From assembly GCF_013373365.1 (NCBI RefSeq), contig NZ_CP035925.1:1860001-1924000 (forward strand): DNA of 64,000 nt, in the 5' to 3' direction. This DNA comes from Lentibacillus sp. CBA3610. GTDB lineage: Bacteria; Bacillota; Bacilli; Bacillales; Amphibacillaceae. Under the pieces are notes generated by a model, which saw nothing but the letters and a program-made list of their open reading frames with translations, was not told where the DNA came from and did not search any database. The position numbers and the translations under genes are program-made. Shown here piece by piece: positions 35,259 through 48,982 of this stretch (its first letter is position 1; every line of letters begins with the position of its first letter).

Positions 35259-36656
35259 TTAACCGATTGAACCTTCCATTTCCATCTTGATCAGCCGGTT
35301 CATTTCCACTGCGTATTCCATTGGCAGTTCTTTCGTAAATGGCTCAATGAAGCCCATCACGATCATTTCCGTTGCTTCTTCTTCACCAAGGCCTCTGCTC
35401 ATCAGGTAGAAGAGCTGTTCTTCGGAAACTTTGGAAACTTTGGCTTCGTGCTCCAATGAAATGTTGTCATTGTTAATTTCATTATATGGAATCGTATCAG
35501 ATGTTGATTCATTATCCATGATTAACGTGTCACATTCAATATTCGAACGGGCACCGGTTGCTTTGCGCCCGAAATCAACAACACCGCGGTAAGTCACTTT
35601 GCCGCCTTGTTTGGAAATTGATTTGGACACGATAGTGGACGACGTATTTGGCGCAAGATGATACATTTTGGCACCAGCGTCCTGATGCTGTCCTTTACCT
35701 GCAAGTGCAATGGACAGTGTGTTACCGCGTGCACCTTCGCCTCTTAGAAGGATGGACGGATATTTCATCGTCAGTTTTGAACCGAGGTTGCCGTCAATCC
35801 ATTCCATTGTAGCATTCGCACCAGCTGTAGCGCGTTTTGTAACCAGGTTATACACATTATTGGCCCAGTTTTGGATGGTTGTATAGCGGCAATAGGCATC
35901 TTTGTGAACAAAGATTTCAACAACCGCACTGTGCAGGGAGTTGGTTGTATAAACCGGTGCTGTACAACCTTCCACATAGTGAACGGATGAACCTTCATCC
36001 GCGATGATCAGGGTACGCTCAAATTGGCCCATGTTTTCCGAATTAATCCGGAAGTATGCCTGAAGCGGTGTTTTCGCCTCGACACCTTTAGGAACATAGA
36101 TGAATGAGCCGCCGGACCAAACAGCTGAGTTCAATGCTGCAAATTTATTATCAGATGGCGGAATAACTTTACCGAAATACTTTCTGAACAGTTCTTCATT
36201 TTCCTGAAGTGCTGAATCCGTGTCTTTGAAAATAATACCCAGTTCTTCAAGGTCTTCTTTCAGGTTGTGATAAACAACTTCGGACTCATACTGTGCGGAT
36301 ACACCAGCCAAATATTTTTGCTCGGCTTCAGGGATTCCCAATTTATCGAATGTCTGTTTAATTTCATCAGGAACTTCATCCCATGATTTCTCAGTTCTTT
36401 CTGATGGTTTTACATAATAGACAATCTCGTCAAAATCAAGCTCTGACAAGTCACCGCCCCATTGCGGCATTGGTTTTTTATAAAATTGCTCCAAAGCTTT
36501 CAGACGATAATCGAGCATCCATTGAGGCTCTTCTTTCATTTTTGAAATCTCTTCGACTACCTCACGTGTCAACCCTCTACCGGAACGAAAAATCGAAACG
36601 TCTTTGTCATGAAAGCCATATTTGTAATCTTCCATTTCAGGCACTTGTTTTGCCAT
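35259..36656 (-). CDS. sufB: SufB, Fe-S cluster scaffold subunit
   Basis: This 465-residue protein matches the usual length of Firmicutes SufB when started at 36656 ([19 protein letters not shown]). That ATG has a perfect AAAGGAGGT site six bases away; the frame is open 11 codons further but without a site. The C-terminal beta-helix core is complete ([50 protein letters not shown]). SufB forms the SufBC2D scaffold on which Fe-S clusters are built with sulfur delivered by SufS-SufU. Last gene of sufCDSUB. Confidence 0.97.
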   Translation of the reverse strand: MAKQVPEMEDYKYGFHDKDVSIFRSGRGLTREVVEEISKMKEEPQWMLDYRLKALEQFYKKPMPQWGGDLSELDFDEIVYYVKPSERTEKSWDEVPDEIKQTFDKLGIPEAEQKYLAGVSAQYESEVVYHNLKEDLEELGIIFKDTDSALQENEELFRKYFGKVIPPSDNKFAALNSAVWSGGSFIYVPKGVEAKTPLQAYFRINSENMGQFERTLIIADEGSSVHYVEGCTAPVYTTNSLHSAVVEIFVHKDAYCRYTTIQNWANNVYNLVTKRATAGANATMEWIDGNLGSKLTMKYPSILLRGEGARGNTLSIALAGKGQHQDAGAKMYHLAPNTSSTIVSKSISKQGGKVTYRGVVDFGRKATGARSNIECDTLIMDNESTSDTIPYNEINNDNISLEHEAKVSKVSEEQLFYLMSRGLGEEEATEMIVMGFIEPFTKELPMEYAVEMNRLIKMEMEGSIG

Positions 36657-36715
36657 GAAAATACCTCCTTTAAAGTGTTCTTTTATCATTCACTTTTGTT
36701 CCAAATGACTGTCTG

Positions 36716-39664
<2,949 letters not shown>

Positions 39665-39681
39665 TTTACCCCTCCTAGCTT

Positions 39682-40467
39682 TTAGACTTCTTGCTCGACG
39701 TTTTCATCTTCAAGGCCAAGCTCTTGTTTAATCCAGTCATAACCTTCAGATTCCAGACGCTGTGCAAGTTCCGGACCACCGGATTTTACAACACGGCCTT
39801 GCATCATAACGTGTACTTTGTCAGGTGTAATGTAGTTAAGCAAGCGCTGATAGTGTGTAATAATCAGGCAGCCGAATTGCTCATCACGCATTTTATTAAT
39901 GCCTTTAGCAACTACTTTTAAAGCGTCAATATCCAGACCGGAGTCAATTTCGTCAAGAATGGCAATTTCCGGCTTGAGGAGCATTAACTGCAGGATCTCA
40001 TTCCGTTTCTTCTCACCGCCTGAGAAACCTTCATTCAGGTAGCGCTGTGCCATGTTCTTATCGATTTCAAGCTCATCCAGTACGCCATCCATCTCTTTAA
40101 TGAATTTCATCAGGGAAATTTCATCGCCTTCCTCACGGCGCGCATTAATGGATGAACGCAGGAAATCTGACGTGGTCACGCCACTGATTTCGCTTGGATA
40201 TTGCATAGCGAGGAAAAGTCCGGCACGAGCCCGTTCATCAACTTCCATTTCCAGAACGTCCTGCCCATCCAAGTGGACACTGCCTTCTGTGATTTCAAAG
40301 CTTGGGTGACCCATGATAGCGGAAGCAAGCGTTGATTTACCTGTTCCGTTAGGTCCCATTACAGCGTGGAATTCACCACCATTTATCGTAAGGTCGACAC
40401 CTTTTAATATCTCGTTACCTTCAATTTCAACATGAAGATTTTTAATCTCTAGTGTTGAGCCTGCCAT
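39682..40467 (-). CDS. sufC: SufC, ABC-type ATPase of Fe-S assembly
   Basis: This 261-residue ATPase has Walker A GPNGTGKST, signature SGGEKKRNE and Walker B IAILDEIDSGLD, with the Suf-specific EIDSGLD. It drives conformational change of the SufBC2D scaffold in the cytosol and is not a transporter. First gene of sufCDSUB, with GGAGGT eight bases before ATG and a promoter upstream (40548-40576). Confidence 0.97.
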   Translation of the reverse strand: MAGSTLEIKNLHVEIEGNEILKGVDLTINGGEFHAVMGPNGTGKSTLASAIMGHPSFEITEGSVHLDGQDVLEMEVDERARAGLFLAMQYPSEISGVTTSDFLRSSINARREEGDEISLMKFIKEMDGVLDELEIDKNMAQRYLNEGFSGGEKKRNEILQLMLLKPEIAILDEIDSGLDIDALKVVAKGINKMRDEQFGCLIITHYQRLLNYITPDKVHVMMQGRVVKSGGPELAQRLESEGYDWIKQELGLEDENVEQEV

Positions 40468-40547
40468 ATCGATACCTCCAGTTACTGTTATTATGCTATT
40501 GTTGAAATGGATATGTAGACATCCATTCTCAATCTATTCTCATTATC

Positions 40548-40576
40548 ATCTTAAATCATTTCGAAAGTATTATCAA
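40548..40576 (-). promoter_or_regulatory. suf operon promoter
   Basis: On the minus strand, TTGATA (40576-40571) and TAAGAT (40553-40548) are separated by 17 bases, 80 nt before sufC. Directly downstream, GATAATGAGAATAGATTGAG resembles half-sites of a Fur box (GATAAT-type) but is imperfect. Iron control is therefore only a suggestion. Confidence 0.6.
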
Positions 40577-40717
40577 CTCTCAGGTGGCTTTTCGATAGAG
40601 ATTCTTACTAAACAGTGTTTAATAACCCTTTTCTTATGATAACGTTTATTATGCTGGTCAACCAACTTATATAACTCAATTTCCTGCACTGATTTTAGTA
40701 AAAACGCATAACTGCAT

Positions 40718-40773
40718 AAAAAATCCGAACCGATTCGAAAATCATCTGAATTTTGAATCGTTGTTCGGACTTT
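40718..40773 (-). terminator. terminator of the carB-argFGH operon
   Basis: On the minus strand, AGTCCGAACAACGATTC pairs with GAATCGGTTCGGATT and is followed by a run of six T, 44 nt after the argH stop codon. It is an intrinsic terminator with a long stem and one bulge. The 340-nt gap between argH and sufC holds this terminator and the suf promoter. Confidence 0.85.
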
Positions 40774-40815
40774 TCTTTTGATTCTATACGTTTATTCCCG
40801 GGATCATTTATATGA

Positions 40816-42225
40816 TTATAGATACTTGAATTTCATTTCGTACCAATCCTGATTCTCTTTCAGCAGTCCCTCTGCTTTTTCCAGTTGCTGTTTAACGCTT
40901 TCTTTACCCGTCCCGCCGTATGCTTTGCGTGCATCCACGACTGCCTCGGGACTCAAGGCTTTGAAAATATCGGCTTCGATCAATTTGGAAAATGTCTGGA
41001 ATTCCTCAAGGGACAAATCCAGTAAGTATTTATTTTCGTTAATGCAGTGCAGCACAATATTGCCGACTGCCTCATGGGATTCCCTGAATGTCATTCCCTT
41101 ATCGGTCAGATAGTCCGCTAAATCAGTGGCGTTGGAATAATCCTGCCTGACTGCCTGATACATCGATTCTTTTTTAACGTGCATCGTTTCAATCATAGGA
41201 GCAAGCAGCCCAAGGGCACCGCGCAATGTCTCGGCTGTATCAAACATGCCTTCTTTATCCTCTTGCATATCTTTATTGTAGGCCAGTGGCAGCCCCTTTA
41301 ACATGGTGAGCATGCCAGTCAGATGACCGTAAACGCGCCCGGTCTTTCCTCGTACAAGTTCTGCCACATCCGGGTTTTTCTTTTGAGGCATCATACTGCT
41401 CCCCGTTGAGAAAGCATCATCAAGCTCAATGAAATTAAACTCGACACTCGACCACTGCACCATTTCTTCACATAGCCTGGATAAATGCATGGCAATGATC
41501 GAAGCATCTGATAAAAATTCCACAACAAAATCCCGATCACTGACAGCATCCAGACTGTTTTCACATAAACCATCAAAATGCAGCTCCCCAGCAACAAATT
41601 CCCGGTCGATCGGGAAAGTCGTGCCAGCGAGTGCACCGGCACCGAGCGGCATTTGATTGACCCGCTTCCAGCTATCCGTCAGCCGTTCCACATCCCGCTG
41701 AAACATAAATATATATGCCAGTAAATGATGGGCGAATGAAACTGGCTGGGCACGCTGCAGATGCGTATACCCAGGCAGCACCGTATCCTGATTGGCTTCA
41801 GCTTGCGTATAAAGCGACGCTTGAACATCTTTCAATAATTGGACCATTTCCAAAATAGTGTCGCGCAAATATAATCGCATATCCAGTGCCACCTGATCAT
41901 TACGGCTTCTGCCGGTATGCAGCTTGCCACCAGCTGAGCCAATTTCATCGGTCAGCAGTTTTTCAACATTCATATGAATATCTTCATGTTCCGCATGCAG
42001 TACGGCTTCACCGCTATCGATTTTAGCAGCAACAGAATGCAGCCCATCCGTAATCATATCAGCATCGTCAGCTGATATGATAGCGCATTTTTTAAGCATT
42101 TTGACATGTGCCAGACTGCCCTGGATATCATATTTTGCCAGTTTTTTATCAAAATGGATTGATGCTGTGTAGTCATCCACCAATTGATTCGTTGATTTTG
42201 TAAATCGCCCGCCCCATAGTTTCAT
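40816..42225 (-). CDS. argH: ArgH, argininosuccinate lyase
   Basis: This 469-residue member of the fumarase/aspartase superfamily has the signature GSSMMQKKNPDV-type loop ([15 protein letters not shown]) and [13 protein letters not shown]. It splits argininosuccinate into arginine and fumarate, the last step of arginine synthesis. Its ATG overlaps the argG stop by four bases (ATGA). Confidence 0.97.
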   Translation of the reverse strand: MKLWGGRFTKSTNQLVDDYTASIHFDKKLAKYDIQGSLAHVKMLKKCAIISADDADMITDGLHSVAAKIDSGEAVLHAEHEDIHMNVEKLLTDEIGSAGGKLHTGRSRNDQVALDMRLYLRDTILEMVQLLKDVQASLYTQAEANQDTVLPGYTHLQRAQPVSFAHHLLAYIFMFQRDVERLTDSWKRVNQMPLGAGALAGTTFPIDREFVAGELHFDGLCENSLDAVSDRDFVVEFLSDASIIAMHLSRLCEEMVQWSSVEFNFIELDDAFSTGSSMMPQKKNPDVAELVRGKTGRVYGHLTGMLTMLKGLPLAYNKDMQEDKEGMFDTAETLRGALGLLAPMIETMHVKKESMYQAVRQDYSNATDLADYLTDKGMTFRESHEAVGNIVLHCINENKYLLDLSLEEFQTFSKLIEADIFKALSPEAVVDARKAYGGTGKESVKQQLEKAEGLLKENQDWYEMKFKYL

Positions 42226-43478
42226 TGGTTCAAAGCTTCCTTCACTGAGATAGTCAATTTACTCTCTGTCTCTGTCATTTCACCTGTGTTATTCACGGAC
42301 GAATGCACTTTTGTCGGCAGTCCCCAAAGTTTAATAAATCCTTTGGCCGCTTCATGATCAAATGCATCATCAGCGTTATATGTTGCCAGGTTAAAATCAT
42401 AGAGGGATTGCGCTGACTCGCGTCCGATTGTCTGGGCATGGCCTTTAAACAATTTCATTTTGACCGTACCGGATACATATTGCTGTGTTTCGTGAATAAA
42501 TGCTTTGAGCGCATTGGTTAAAGGTGAATACCATAGGCCATCATAAACCATTTGGGCAAATTGTTGCTCGACAGTTGGTTTAAAACGTGAGGTCTCACGT
42601 GTCAATGTCAGTGACTCCAATTCCTTGTGGGCTGCAAGCAGGACAGATGCTGCCGGTGCTTCATAGATTTCCCTTGATTTAATACCAACCAGGCGGTTCT
42701 CGACATGATCAATCCGCCCGACGCCATGCTTGCCTGCCAGTTCATTCAGCTTTAAAATCAATTCATCCAATGCAAGTTCCTGTCCATTCAGTGAAACAGG
42801 TTTTCCTTGTTCAAAGGCGATTTCAACAACTTCCGGCTCATCGGGGGCATCAAGTGGATCAACGGTTAAATCATAGGCATCTTTCGGCGGTTCTGCCCAC
42901 GGATCTTCCAAAATCCCGCATTCGTTGCTGCGTCCCCATAGATTTTCGTCAATGCTGTATGGGCTATCCACATTTATCGGAATCGAGATGTCATGCTGCT
43001 GTGCAAACGCAATTTCTTCATCTCTGGACATTGACCATTCCCGTACAGGTGCCACAACATCGAGGTTCGGATTCAGTCCGGCAAAAGCTACATCAAACCG
43101 GACCTGATCATTGCCTTTTCCTGTACACCCATGTGCAACCGCAGAAGCACCTTCTTTCTCAGCTATATCAACGAGCAGTTTGGCGATAAGTGGTCTGGAA
43201 AGCGCTGAAATCAGCGGATATTTTCCTTCGTATAGCAGGTTGGCCTGTAAAGCCGGCAGAACGTATTCATTGGCAAACAATGATTTTGCATCAACCACAT
43301 AGGACTTCATAGCACCTACATCGAGTGCTTTCTGTTTGACAAATTCCAGATCTTTTCCTTCCCCAACATCGATAGCCACCGCAATGACATCATAATTATA
43401 TTGATCCTGGAGCCACTTAACAGCAACAGATGTATCAAGCCCTCCTGAATATGCTAATACGATTTTTTCCTTACCCAT
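42222..43478 (-). CDS. argG: ArgG, argininosuccinate synthase
   Basis: This 418-residue protein has the N-type ATP-pyrophosphatase loop [15 protein letters not shown], then [13 protein letters not shown] and [17 protein letters not shown]. It joins citrulline and aspartate using ATP. An AGGAGA site precedes the ATG. It is 45 nt below argF in the same transcript. Confidence 0.97.
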   Translation of the reverse strand: MGKEKIVLAYSGGLDTSVAVKWLQDQYNYDVIAVAIDVGEGKDLEFVKQKALDVGAMKSYVVDAKSLFANEYVLPALQANLLYEGKYPLISALSRPLIAKLLVDIAEKEGASAVAHGCTGKGNDQVRFDVAFAGLNPNLDVVAPVREWSMSRDEEIAFAQQHDISIPINVDSPYSIDENLWGRSNECGILEDPWAEPPKDAYDLTVDPLDAPDEPEVVEIAFEQGKPVSLNGQELALDELILKLNELAGKHGVGRIDHVENRLVGIKSREIYEAPAASVLLAAHKELESLTLTRETSRFKPTVEQQFAQMVYDGLWYSPLTNALKAFIHETQQYVSGTVKMKLFKGHAQTIGRESAQSLYDFNLATYNADDAFDHEAAKGFIKLWGLPTKVHSSVNNTGEMTETESKLTISVKEALNQ

Positions 43479-43523
43479 GATATCCTCTCCTTAAATAATA
43501 TATCGTCACGTCAGCCGATAAAA

Positions 43524-44486
43524 TCAGCTCATTAATGCTGTCATCAATGCCTTCTGAGCATGCAGCCTGTTTTCCGCTTGTTGAAACACGACCGATTGTT
43601 TGCCATCCATAATATCCGAGGTCACTTCTTCACCGCGGTGTGCCGGCAAGCAATGCATGAAAATGGCATCGTGATTTGCCAAGGCGAAAAGTTCAGCGTT
43701 CACTTGGAAGCCGGAAAACGTTTGTTCACGGACAGACTGCTCTTTTTCCTGCCCCATACTCGCCCACACATCGGTGTAAATGACATCTGCGTTTTGTGCA
43801 GCGGTTTCCGGACTTGAGCTGACTTCCACTTGGCTTCCGGAATTTCCGGCGATTGATAAAGCTTCCTGAATAACAGAACTCTCAGGCTGATAATCCTCAG
43901 GTGCGGCGATGCTGATATCCATACCAGACATAGCCGCTCCAATCATCAAGGAGTGTGTCATATTATTGCCATCACCGAAATAAGCAAGTTTCACACCTTT
44001 AAGTCCGCCTTTTATTTCCTGGATTGTCTGGAAATCAGCAAGAACCTGACATGGGTGATACATATCTGTTAACCCATTAATGACCGGGATGGAGGCATTT
44101 TCAGCAAATTCCCCCACCATATCCTGTGAAAATGTACGAATCATCATCCCATCAACGTACCCGGACATCACTTTAGCTGTATCGGCGACCGTTTCGCCCC
44201 GGCCCAATTGCATCTGATCGGCATTCAGGAAAATACCTGTACCGCCCAGTTGGGAGATGCCGGCTTCAAAGGATACACGCGTTCTTGTCGATGACTTTTC
44301 AAACAGCATGCCGAGTGTTTTTCCTTTCAATGGCTGATTCTGTGATCCTGATTTATAGCGCTTTTTCATCTTATCAGCCAGCTGAAGCAAATAGGCCAAT
44401 TCATCTTTACTATAATCAGCAAGTTTTAAAAAATCACGGCCTTTTAACTGGTGTGCAACATGGATAGGTTCAATTTTTGTCTGCAT
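43524..44486 (-). CDS. argF: ArgF, ornithine carbamoyltransferase
   Basis: This 320-residue protein has the carbamoyl-phosphate motif EKSSTRTRVSFEAG and the ornithine-binding HCLPAHRGEEV. It makes citrulline from ornithine and carbamoyl phosphate. Its start directly abuts the carB stop codon, so carbamoyl phosphate producer and consumer are co-translated. A family paralogue acting in catabolism (ArcB) is possible but unlikely given carB, argG and argH beside it. Confidence 0.95.
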   Translation of the reverse strand: MQTKIEPIHVAHQLKGRDFLKLADYSKDELAYLLQLADKMKKRYKSGSQNQPLKGKTLGMLFEKSSTRTRVSFEAGISQLGGTGIFLNADQMQLGRGETVADTAKVMSGYVDGMMIRTFSQDMVGEFAENASIPVINGLTDMYHPCQVLADFQTIQEIKGGLKGVKLAYFGDGNNMTHSLMIGAAMSGMDISIAAPEDYQPESSVIQEALSIAGNSGSQVEVSSSPETAAQNADVIYTDVWASMGQEKEQSVREQTFSGFQVNAELFALANHDAIFMHCLPAHRGEEVTSDIMDGKQSVVFQQAENRLHAQKALMTALMS

Positions 44487-47400
44487 TCACACCACCTGCT
44501 CTTTCGTCTTATTCAAACCATAGCTGATATCCAAATAATCATTGATTGAAACAGGTTTTCCTTGAGGTTGAACCGACGCATGCACGTAAGCGAGCAACGT
44601 CTCAGCTGATGTCAAGCATGGCGTGCCAACCGAAAGCGCCTCCGTCCTGAGTGAGGCATGAGCATCCTCTCTAAACGACTTCTGCGTATCACAAACGAGC
44701 TGGAAACCATTTTCTGCACAAATCGTCCGGGCCTCTGCAAGACTGATTACCTGCTTAACCGAAACACCCCGATTGCTGAGTGCATCAGCCGTTTCCTGAT
44801 CGGCAGCTAATGTATCCGTCATATCTGAAAGCAGTGACAAGAGTTTCTGCGGCAGACGAGCAGCTGATGCACCAAGTGATAAATAAATCGGTTTTTCCGT
44901 TTGTTTAGCCAACAGACTGTTTTCCGTCCAGCCAACTGCTTTTGCCAACGCCTCTTCCATCGATGTTCCTATCCCGATCGCCTCACCGGTCGATTGCATT
45001 TCCGGTCCTAAATACGGATCCACACCGGCCAATTTATCAGATGAAAAGACCGGCATTTTGACAGCATAATAAGGAAGGTCATCATGCAAGCCAAGTTTCC
45101 ACGGCTGTTCGTTCAGCGGTTTGCCCGTTTGTACCTGTACAGCGAGATCAATGAGCTGAATGCCGGTCACCTTGCTTGCTATCGGGACAGTCCTTGATGC
45201 ACGCGGATTAACTTCCAGAACATACAATTGCTCTTTGTCTTCACTGAGCACAAATTGTATATTGACCATTCCCTTTAAGTTCAATGCTGCCGAGATAGAT
45301 GTTGTATATGCTTCAATCAATTGCTTCTGCGACTTGGAAAGTTCCGGCGCCGGGAAAACTGCGATACTGTCACCTGAGTGGACACCTGCCCGTTCAATAT
45401 GCTGAAAAACACCAGGTATCAGCACGTCTTCGCCATCACAGACAGCGTCAATCTCAAATTCATGTCCCGGAATAAACCGATCAACTAACACTGGAAATAC
45501 GCTCGTATCCGGATTATCCGCATTTATCGCGTTAAGATATGTTATCAGTTCATCTTCATTCGTCAAAACGACCATACCGCTTCCGCCAATGACGTAAGAA
45601 GGGCGTACCAAAACCGGATAACCTATCGCATCCGCAGTCTTGACAGCCTCGTTTAATCCTGTCACTGTTTCCCCGGGTATATGGGGAATGTTAAGCCTCT
45701 TTAGCAGCTGGTAAAATTCATCCCGATCCTCTGCAGCATTGATTGCCGATAGTGGCGTACCGTACACATGAACACCGGCCTGACTCAATTCTTCTGCCAG
45801 ATTAATCGCTGTCTGACCCCCGAATTGAACCATCACCCCGTCAGCCTTTTCATTATGAACGATGGCCAACACGTCTTCAGCTGTCAGCGGCTCAAAATAA
45901 AGATGATCGGCCATATTATAATCGGTACTGACTGTTTCCGGATTATTGTTTATGACAACGGCTTTGATCCCCTGATTCTGCAGTGAAACGGACGCCTGAA
46001 CGGAACAATAATCAAATTCAACACCTTGCCCAATCCTGATCGGGCCGGATCCTAAAACGACAACTTTTTGCCCTTTCATCGGTAATGCTTCATTCGCATC
46101 ATGCCATGTACTGTAAAAATACCCTAAATCGACCGAATCCTCTGTCGTGCTTGTATCAACTGACTTAAAGGAAGGTGCCATTTTCTGAGACCGATTTTTC
46201 ACGTCTGATAAATCCTCGTTGAAAAGATAAGCCAGAACCTTGTCAGATAATCCAATAGCTTTTGCTCTTCTCACTTCGTCCCGGCTTATGTCATCCCAGC
46301 CTTTCTTAGCCAATTCATTCTCCATATCAGTTACAGATGCTATTTCGTTCAGAAAAAAGTGATTGATACCAGTCAATTCGTGTACCTGATCAAGCGAATA
46401 TCCCCTTCTTAACGCTTCAGCTGTCACAAACAGCCGGTCATCAGTTGCGTCTATAAGTGTTTGTTCAATGGTTTCCGTCGTCCAATCCGTGAGAAAAGGA
46501 AAACCATCGATCCCTGCATCAAGCGACCGGATTGCTTTATTCAACCCAGCCGGTAAATTGCCTGCCAGTGCCATCACTTCCCCTGTTGCCTTCATCTGTG
46601 TCCCAAGTGTTCTGTCAGCTGTTTTGAATTTATCGAAAGGCCAGCGCGGTATTTTCACTGCGATGTAATCAAGTACCGGTTCAAAACCAGCATATGTCTT
46701 TCCTGTCATCGGATTTTGCAATTCATTGAGATCCCAGCCCATGGCGATCTTGGCAGCAACCCTGGCAATCGGATAGCCGGTCGCTTTTGAAGCAAGTGCA
46801 CTTGAGCGGCTGACCCTTGGATTAACCTCAATGATGACATATTCGTCACTATCCGGATTTAGCGCAAATTGAATATTGCATCCGCCAATGACGCCGAGTT
46901 CCCGAATGACGCTAAACGAAGCACTGCGGAGCATTTGCTTCTGTTGATCCGTCAATGTCTGTGAAGGTGCAACGACGATACTGTCACCTGTATGAATACC
47001 GGCTGGATCAATATTCTCCATATCACAGACGATAATACAGTTATCGCTTGCATCCCTTATCACTTCATATTCAATTTCTTTCCACCCCTTAATGCTTTGT
47101 TCAACAAGCACCTGACCAACGGGGCTGACATCAAGACCGTGGCGTACAACTGATATGAGCTCCTGTTCGGTTTCGGCAACACCACCGCCGGCACCGCCTA
47201 ATGTATACGCCGGTCTGACGATAATCGGAAAACCGGCTGTCTCTGAAAATCGGACCGCATCATCGGTTGTACGGACAGATAAACTTTCAGGAACAGGTTC
47301 GCCGATTGATTTCATTGTCGATTTAAAGATATCGCGATCTTCACCTTTTTGGATGGTATCTAAAGAGGTTCCCAGCAGTTCAACATTATGTTGTGCCAAT

Positions 47401-47720
47401 ACACCTGCTTCATATAATGTTACCGCCAGATTCAGACCTGTCTGTCCACCAAGTGTCGGTAATATCCCATCTGGCTGTTCTTTTTGAATAATGGCGGAAA
47501 GGGAGTCTTTCGTCAATGGCTCTAAATAAACCTGATCGGCAATCGTACGATCAGTCATAATGGTAGCCGGATTATTATTGACGAGAATGACTTCAATGCC
47601 TTCTTCTTTTAATGCCAGACAAGCCTGTGTTCCGGAATAATCGAATTCAGCTGCCTGGCCAATGATGATAGGACCCGATCCAATGACAAGAACTTTCCGG
47701 AAATGCTGTAATTTAGGCAT
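44487..47720 (-). CDS. carB: CarB, carbamoyl-phosphate synthase large subunit
   Basis: This 1077-residue protein has two homologous ATP-grasp halves: VIGSGPIIIGQAAEFDYSG near the start and VVLGSGPIRIGQGVEFDYC at about residue 555. An oligomerisation linker and a C-terminal MGS-like allosteric domain (from about 930) follow. It makes carbamoyl phosphate from ammonia passed by the small subunit CarA, bicarbonate and two ATP. No carA lies upstream; the gene starts directly behind its own promoter. Linkage to argF, argG and argH marks it as the arginine-type enzyme. The glutaminase must come from elsewhere, perhaps the pyrimidine operon. Confidence 0.96.
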   Translation of the reverse strand: MPKLQHFRKVLVIGSGPIIIGQAAEFDYSGTQACLALKEEGIEVILVNNNPATIMTDRTIADQVYLEPLTKDSLSAIIQKEQPDGILPTLGGQTGLNLAVTLYEAGVLAQHNVELLGTSLDTIQKGEDRDIFKSTMKSIGEPVPESLSVRTTDDAVRFSETAGFPIIVRPAYTLGGAGGGVAETEQELISVVRHGLDVSPVGQVLVEQSIKGWKEIEYEVIRDASDNCIIVCDMENIDPAGIHTGDSIVVAPSQTLTDQQKQMLRSASFSVIRELGVIGGCNIQFALNPDSDEYVIIEVNPRVSRSSALASKATGYPIARVAAKIAMGWDLNELQNPMTGKTYAGFEPVLDYIAVKIPRWPFDKFKTADRTLGTQMKATGEVMALAGNLPAGLNKAIRSLDAGIDGFPFLTDWTTETIEQTLIDATDDRLFVTAEALRRGYSLDQVHELTGINHFFLNEIASVTDMENELAKKGWDDISRDEVRRAKAIGLSDKVLAYLFNEDLSDVKNRSQKMAPSFKSVDTSTTEDSVDLGYFYSTWHDANEALPMKGQKVVVLGSGPIRIGQGVEFDYCSVQASVSLQNQGIKAVVINNNPETVSTDYNMADHLYFEPLTAEDVLAIVHNEKADGVMVQFGGQTAINLAEELSQAGVHVYGTPLSAINAAEDRDEFYQLLKRLNIPHIPGETVTGLNEAVKTADAIGYPVLVRPSYVIGGSGMVVLTNEDELITYLNAINADNPDTSVFPVLVDRFIPGHEFEIDAVCDGEDVLIPGVFQHIERAGVHSGDSIAVFPAPELSKSQKQLIEAYTTSISAALNLKGMVNIQFVLSEDKEQLYVLEVNPRASRTVPIASKVTGIQLIDLAVQVQTGKPLNEQPWKLGLHDDLPYYAVKMPVFSSDKLAGVDPYLGPEMQSTGEAIGIGTSMEEALAKAVGWTENSLLAKQTEKPIYLSLGASAARLPQKLLSLLSDMTDTLAADQETADALSNRGVSVKQVISLAEARTICAENGFQLVCDTQKSFREDAHASLRTEALSVGTPCLTSAETLLAYVHASVQPQGKPVSINDYLDISYGLNKTKEQVV

Positions 47721-47772
47721 ACTGTACCTCCCTTTTCAAAAACGCATCATTTACATAGATATAAAATGTTAT

Positions 47773-47806
47773 GTATTATTATGCAATAAAATTTATATTA
47801 ATGCAA
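47773..47806 (-). promoter_or_regulatory. carB promoter with ArgR/AhrC-type operator
   Basis: On the minus strand, TTGCAT (47806-47801) and CATAAT (47783-47778) are separated by 17 bases, about 60 nt before carB. Overlapping the -10 is TTGCATAATAATACAT, an imperfect palindrome of the ARG-box type (TGAATAATTATTCA-like). This fits repression by ArgR/AhrC in arginine excess. The promoter is clear; the operator is a motif match only. Confidence 0.65.
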
Positions 47807-47835
47807 CATGTTATCGATAATAAATTTTTTTCTAT

Positions 47836-47871
47836 AAAAAAGAGTACAAATCACTATATAGATTCGCACTC
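47836..47871 (-). terminator. terminator of the FAH-family gene
   Basis: On the minus strand, GAGTGCGAATC and GATTTGTACTC form a stem with two mismatches and are followed by TTTTTT. It lies 13 nt after the stop of the gene at 47884 and upstream of the carB promoter. Confidence 0.7.
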
Positions 47872-47883
47872 ATCGTTAATTCA

Positions 47884-48825
47884 TTATTCAAATTTTGATT
47901 GTGCCACTTTATTTTCAATCCGCCCGATATTGTCGATCTCCGCAGTTACGATATCGCCATCTTTCAAATACTGCGGTGGTTTCATCCCCATACCGACGCC
48001 AGCCGGTGTACCTGTCATAATGATGTCGCCCGGTTTCAATGTGATGAGCCCTGAAATGAATTCAATCAGAAAAGGAATATCAAAGATGAGTTGGTTCGTT
48101 GTTGCCGCCTGTCGTACCACGCCATTCACCGTTGAGCGTATGGACAAATGACTTGGATCACCGACTTCATCAGGGGTCACAACCCACGGGCCAACAGGTG
48201 TCGTGCGATCGAGCGTTTTTCCCTGCAGCCATTGCGGTGTTCGTTTTTGCAGGTCACGGGCTGAAATATCATTGCCGATTGTATAGCCTGCAATCGCATC
48301 AAGCGCTTTGTCCCGTTTAACATGCGATGTCTCTTTTCCAATAACGACTGTCAACTCTGCTTCATAATCAAATTTTTGGACGAACCGCGGCTTTTTAATA
48401 TTATGCTCAGGGCCGACAAGTGCATTGGCAAATTTGGCAAACAGCACCGGATAGTCCGGAACATCACTCTGCATTTCGGCTGCATGAGCTGCATAATTCT
48501 TTCCGACACAGATGATTTTTTCAGGCGATGGAACTGGTGTGGAAAGATAGACGTCACCACGGCTGAAGCTGATATCTTCCACATCTTTATTTGCTGCATA
48601 AGCCTGTACGTTTTTTGCCTGGTCAATGAGGTGCTGGCCGGCCGAAAAAAATTGTGTCGGGTCTGATGGAAAAAGTATATCTGCAGAACCCGCCAAGTCC
48701 TGATTCTCATTAGCACGATGCATCTTCTGCCATGCTCCCTGGAGATCGGTAATTTCATCGCCCTTCATAAAACCCATCCGCAGTGGTCCGGGAGCCCCTT
48801 TTATTTTATAGCTTAATAATTTCAT
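47884..48825 (-). CDS. fumarylacetoacetate hydrolase family protein
   Basis: This 313-residue cytosolic enzyme is of the FAH superfamily: ICVGKNYAAHAAEM, metal-binding FDYEAELTVVIGK, GYTIGNDISARDLQ, and GDIIMTGTPAGVGMG. Members split or decarboxylate beta-diketo acids, for example 2-hydroxyhepta-2,4-diene-1,7-dioate isomerase or oxaloacetate decarboxylase-type YisK. The substrate cannot be told from sequence, and no aromatic degradation genes lie nearby. AGGAGG precedes the ATG. Single-gene transcript with its own terminator. Confidence 0.9.
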   Translation of the reverse strand: MKLLSYKIKGAPGPLRMGFMKGDEITDLQGAWQKMHRANENQDLAGSADILFPSDPTQFFSAGQHLIDQAKNVQAYAANKDVEDISFSRGDVYLSTPVPSPEKIICVGKNYAAHAAEMQSDVPDYPVLFAKFANALVGPEHNIKKPRFVQKFDYEAELTVVIGKETSHVKRDKALDAIAGYTIGNDISARDLQKRTPQWLQGKTLDRTTPVGPWVVTPDEVGDPSHLSIRSTVNGVVRQAATTNQLIFDIPFLIEFISGLITLKPGDIIMTGTPAGVGMGMKPPQYLKDGDIVTAEIDNIGRIENKVAQSKFE

Positions 48826-48982
48826 GTTAAGTCCTCCTTGAAGATTGCGATTATATACTTATTCGATTCCAACCATTACAATCCCTTTAAAAAGATCGTA
48901 TTTTGGGAAAGATTTTTATGTATACGGAAGGCTGTTTTATTGCTAAACGCCGCTATATGGGGAATATGAGCTGGAGACGACG

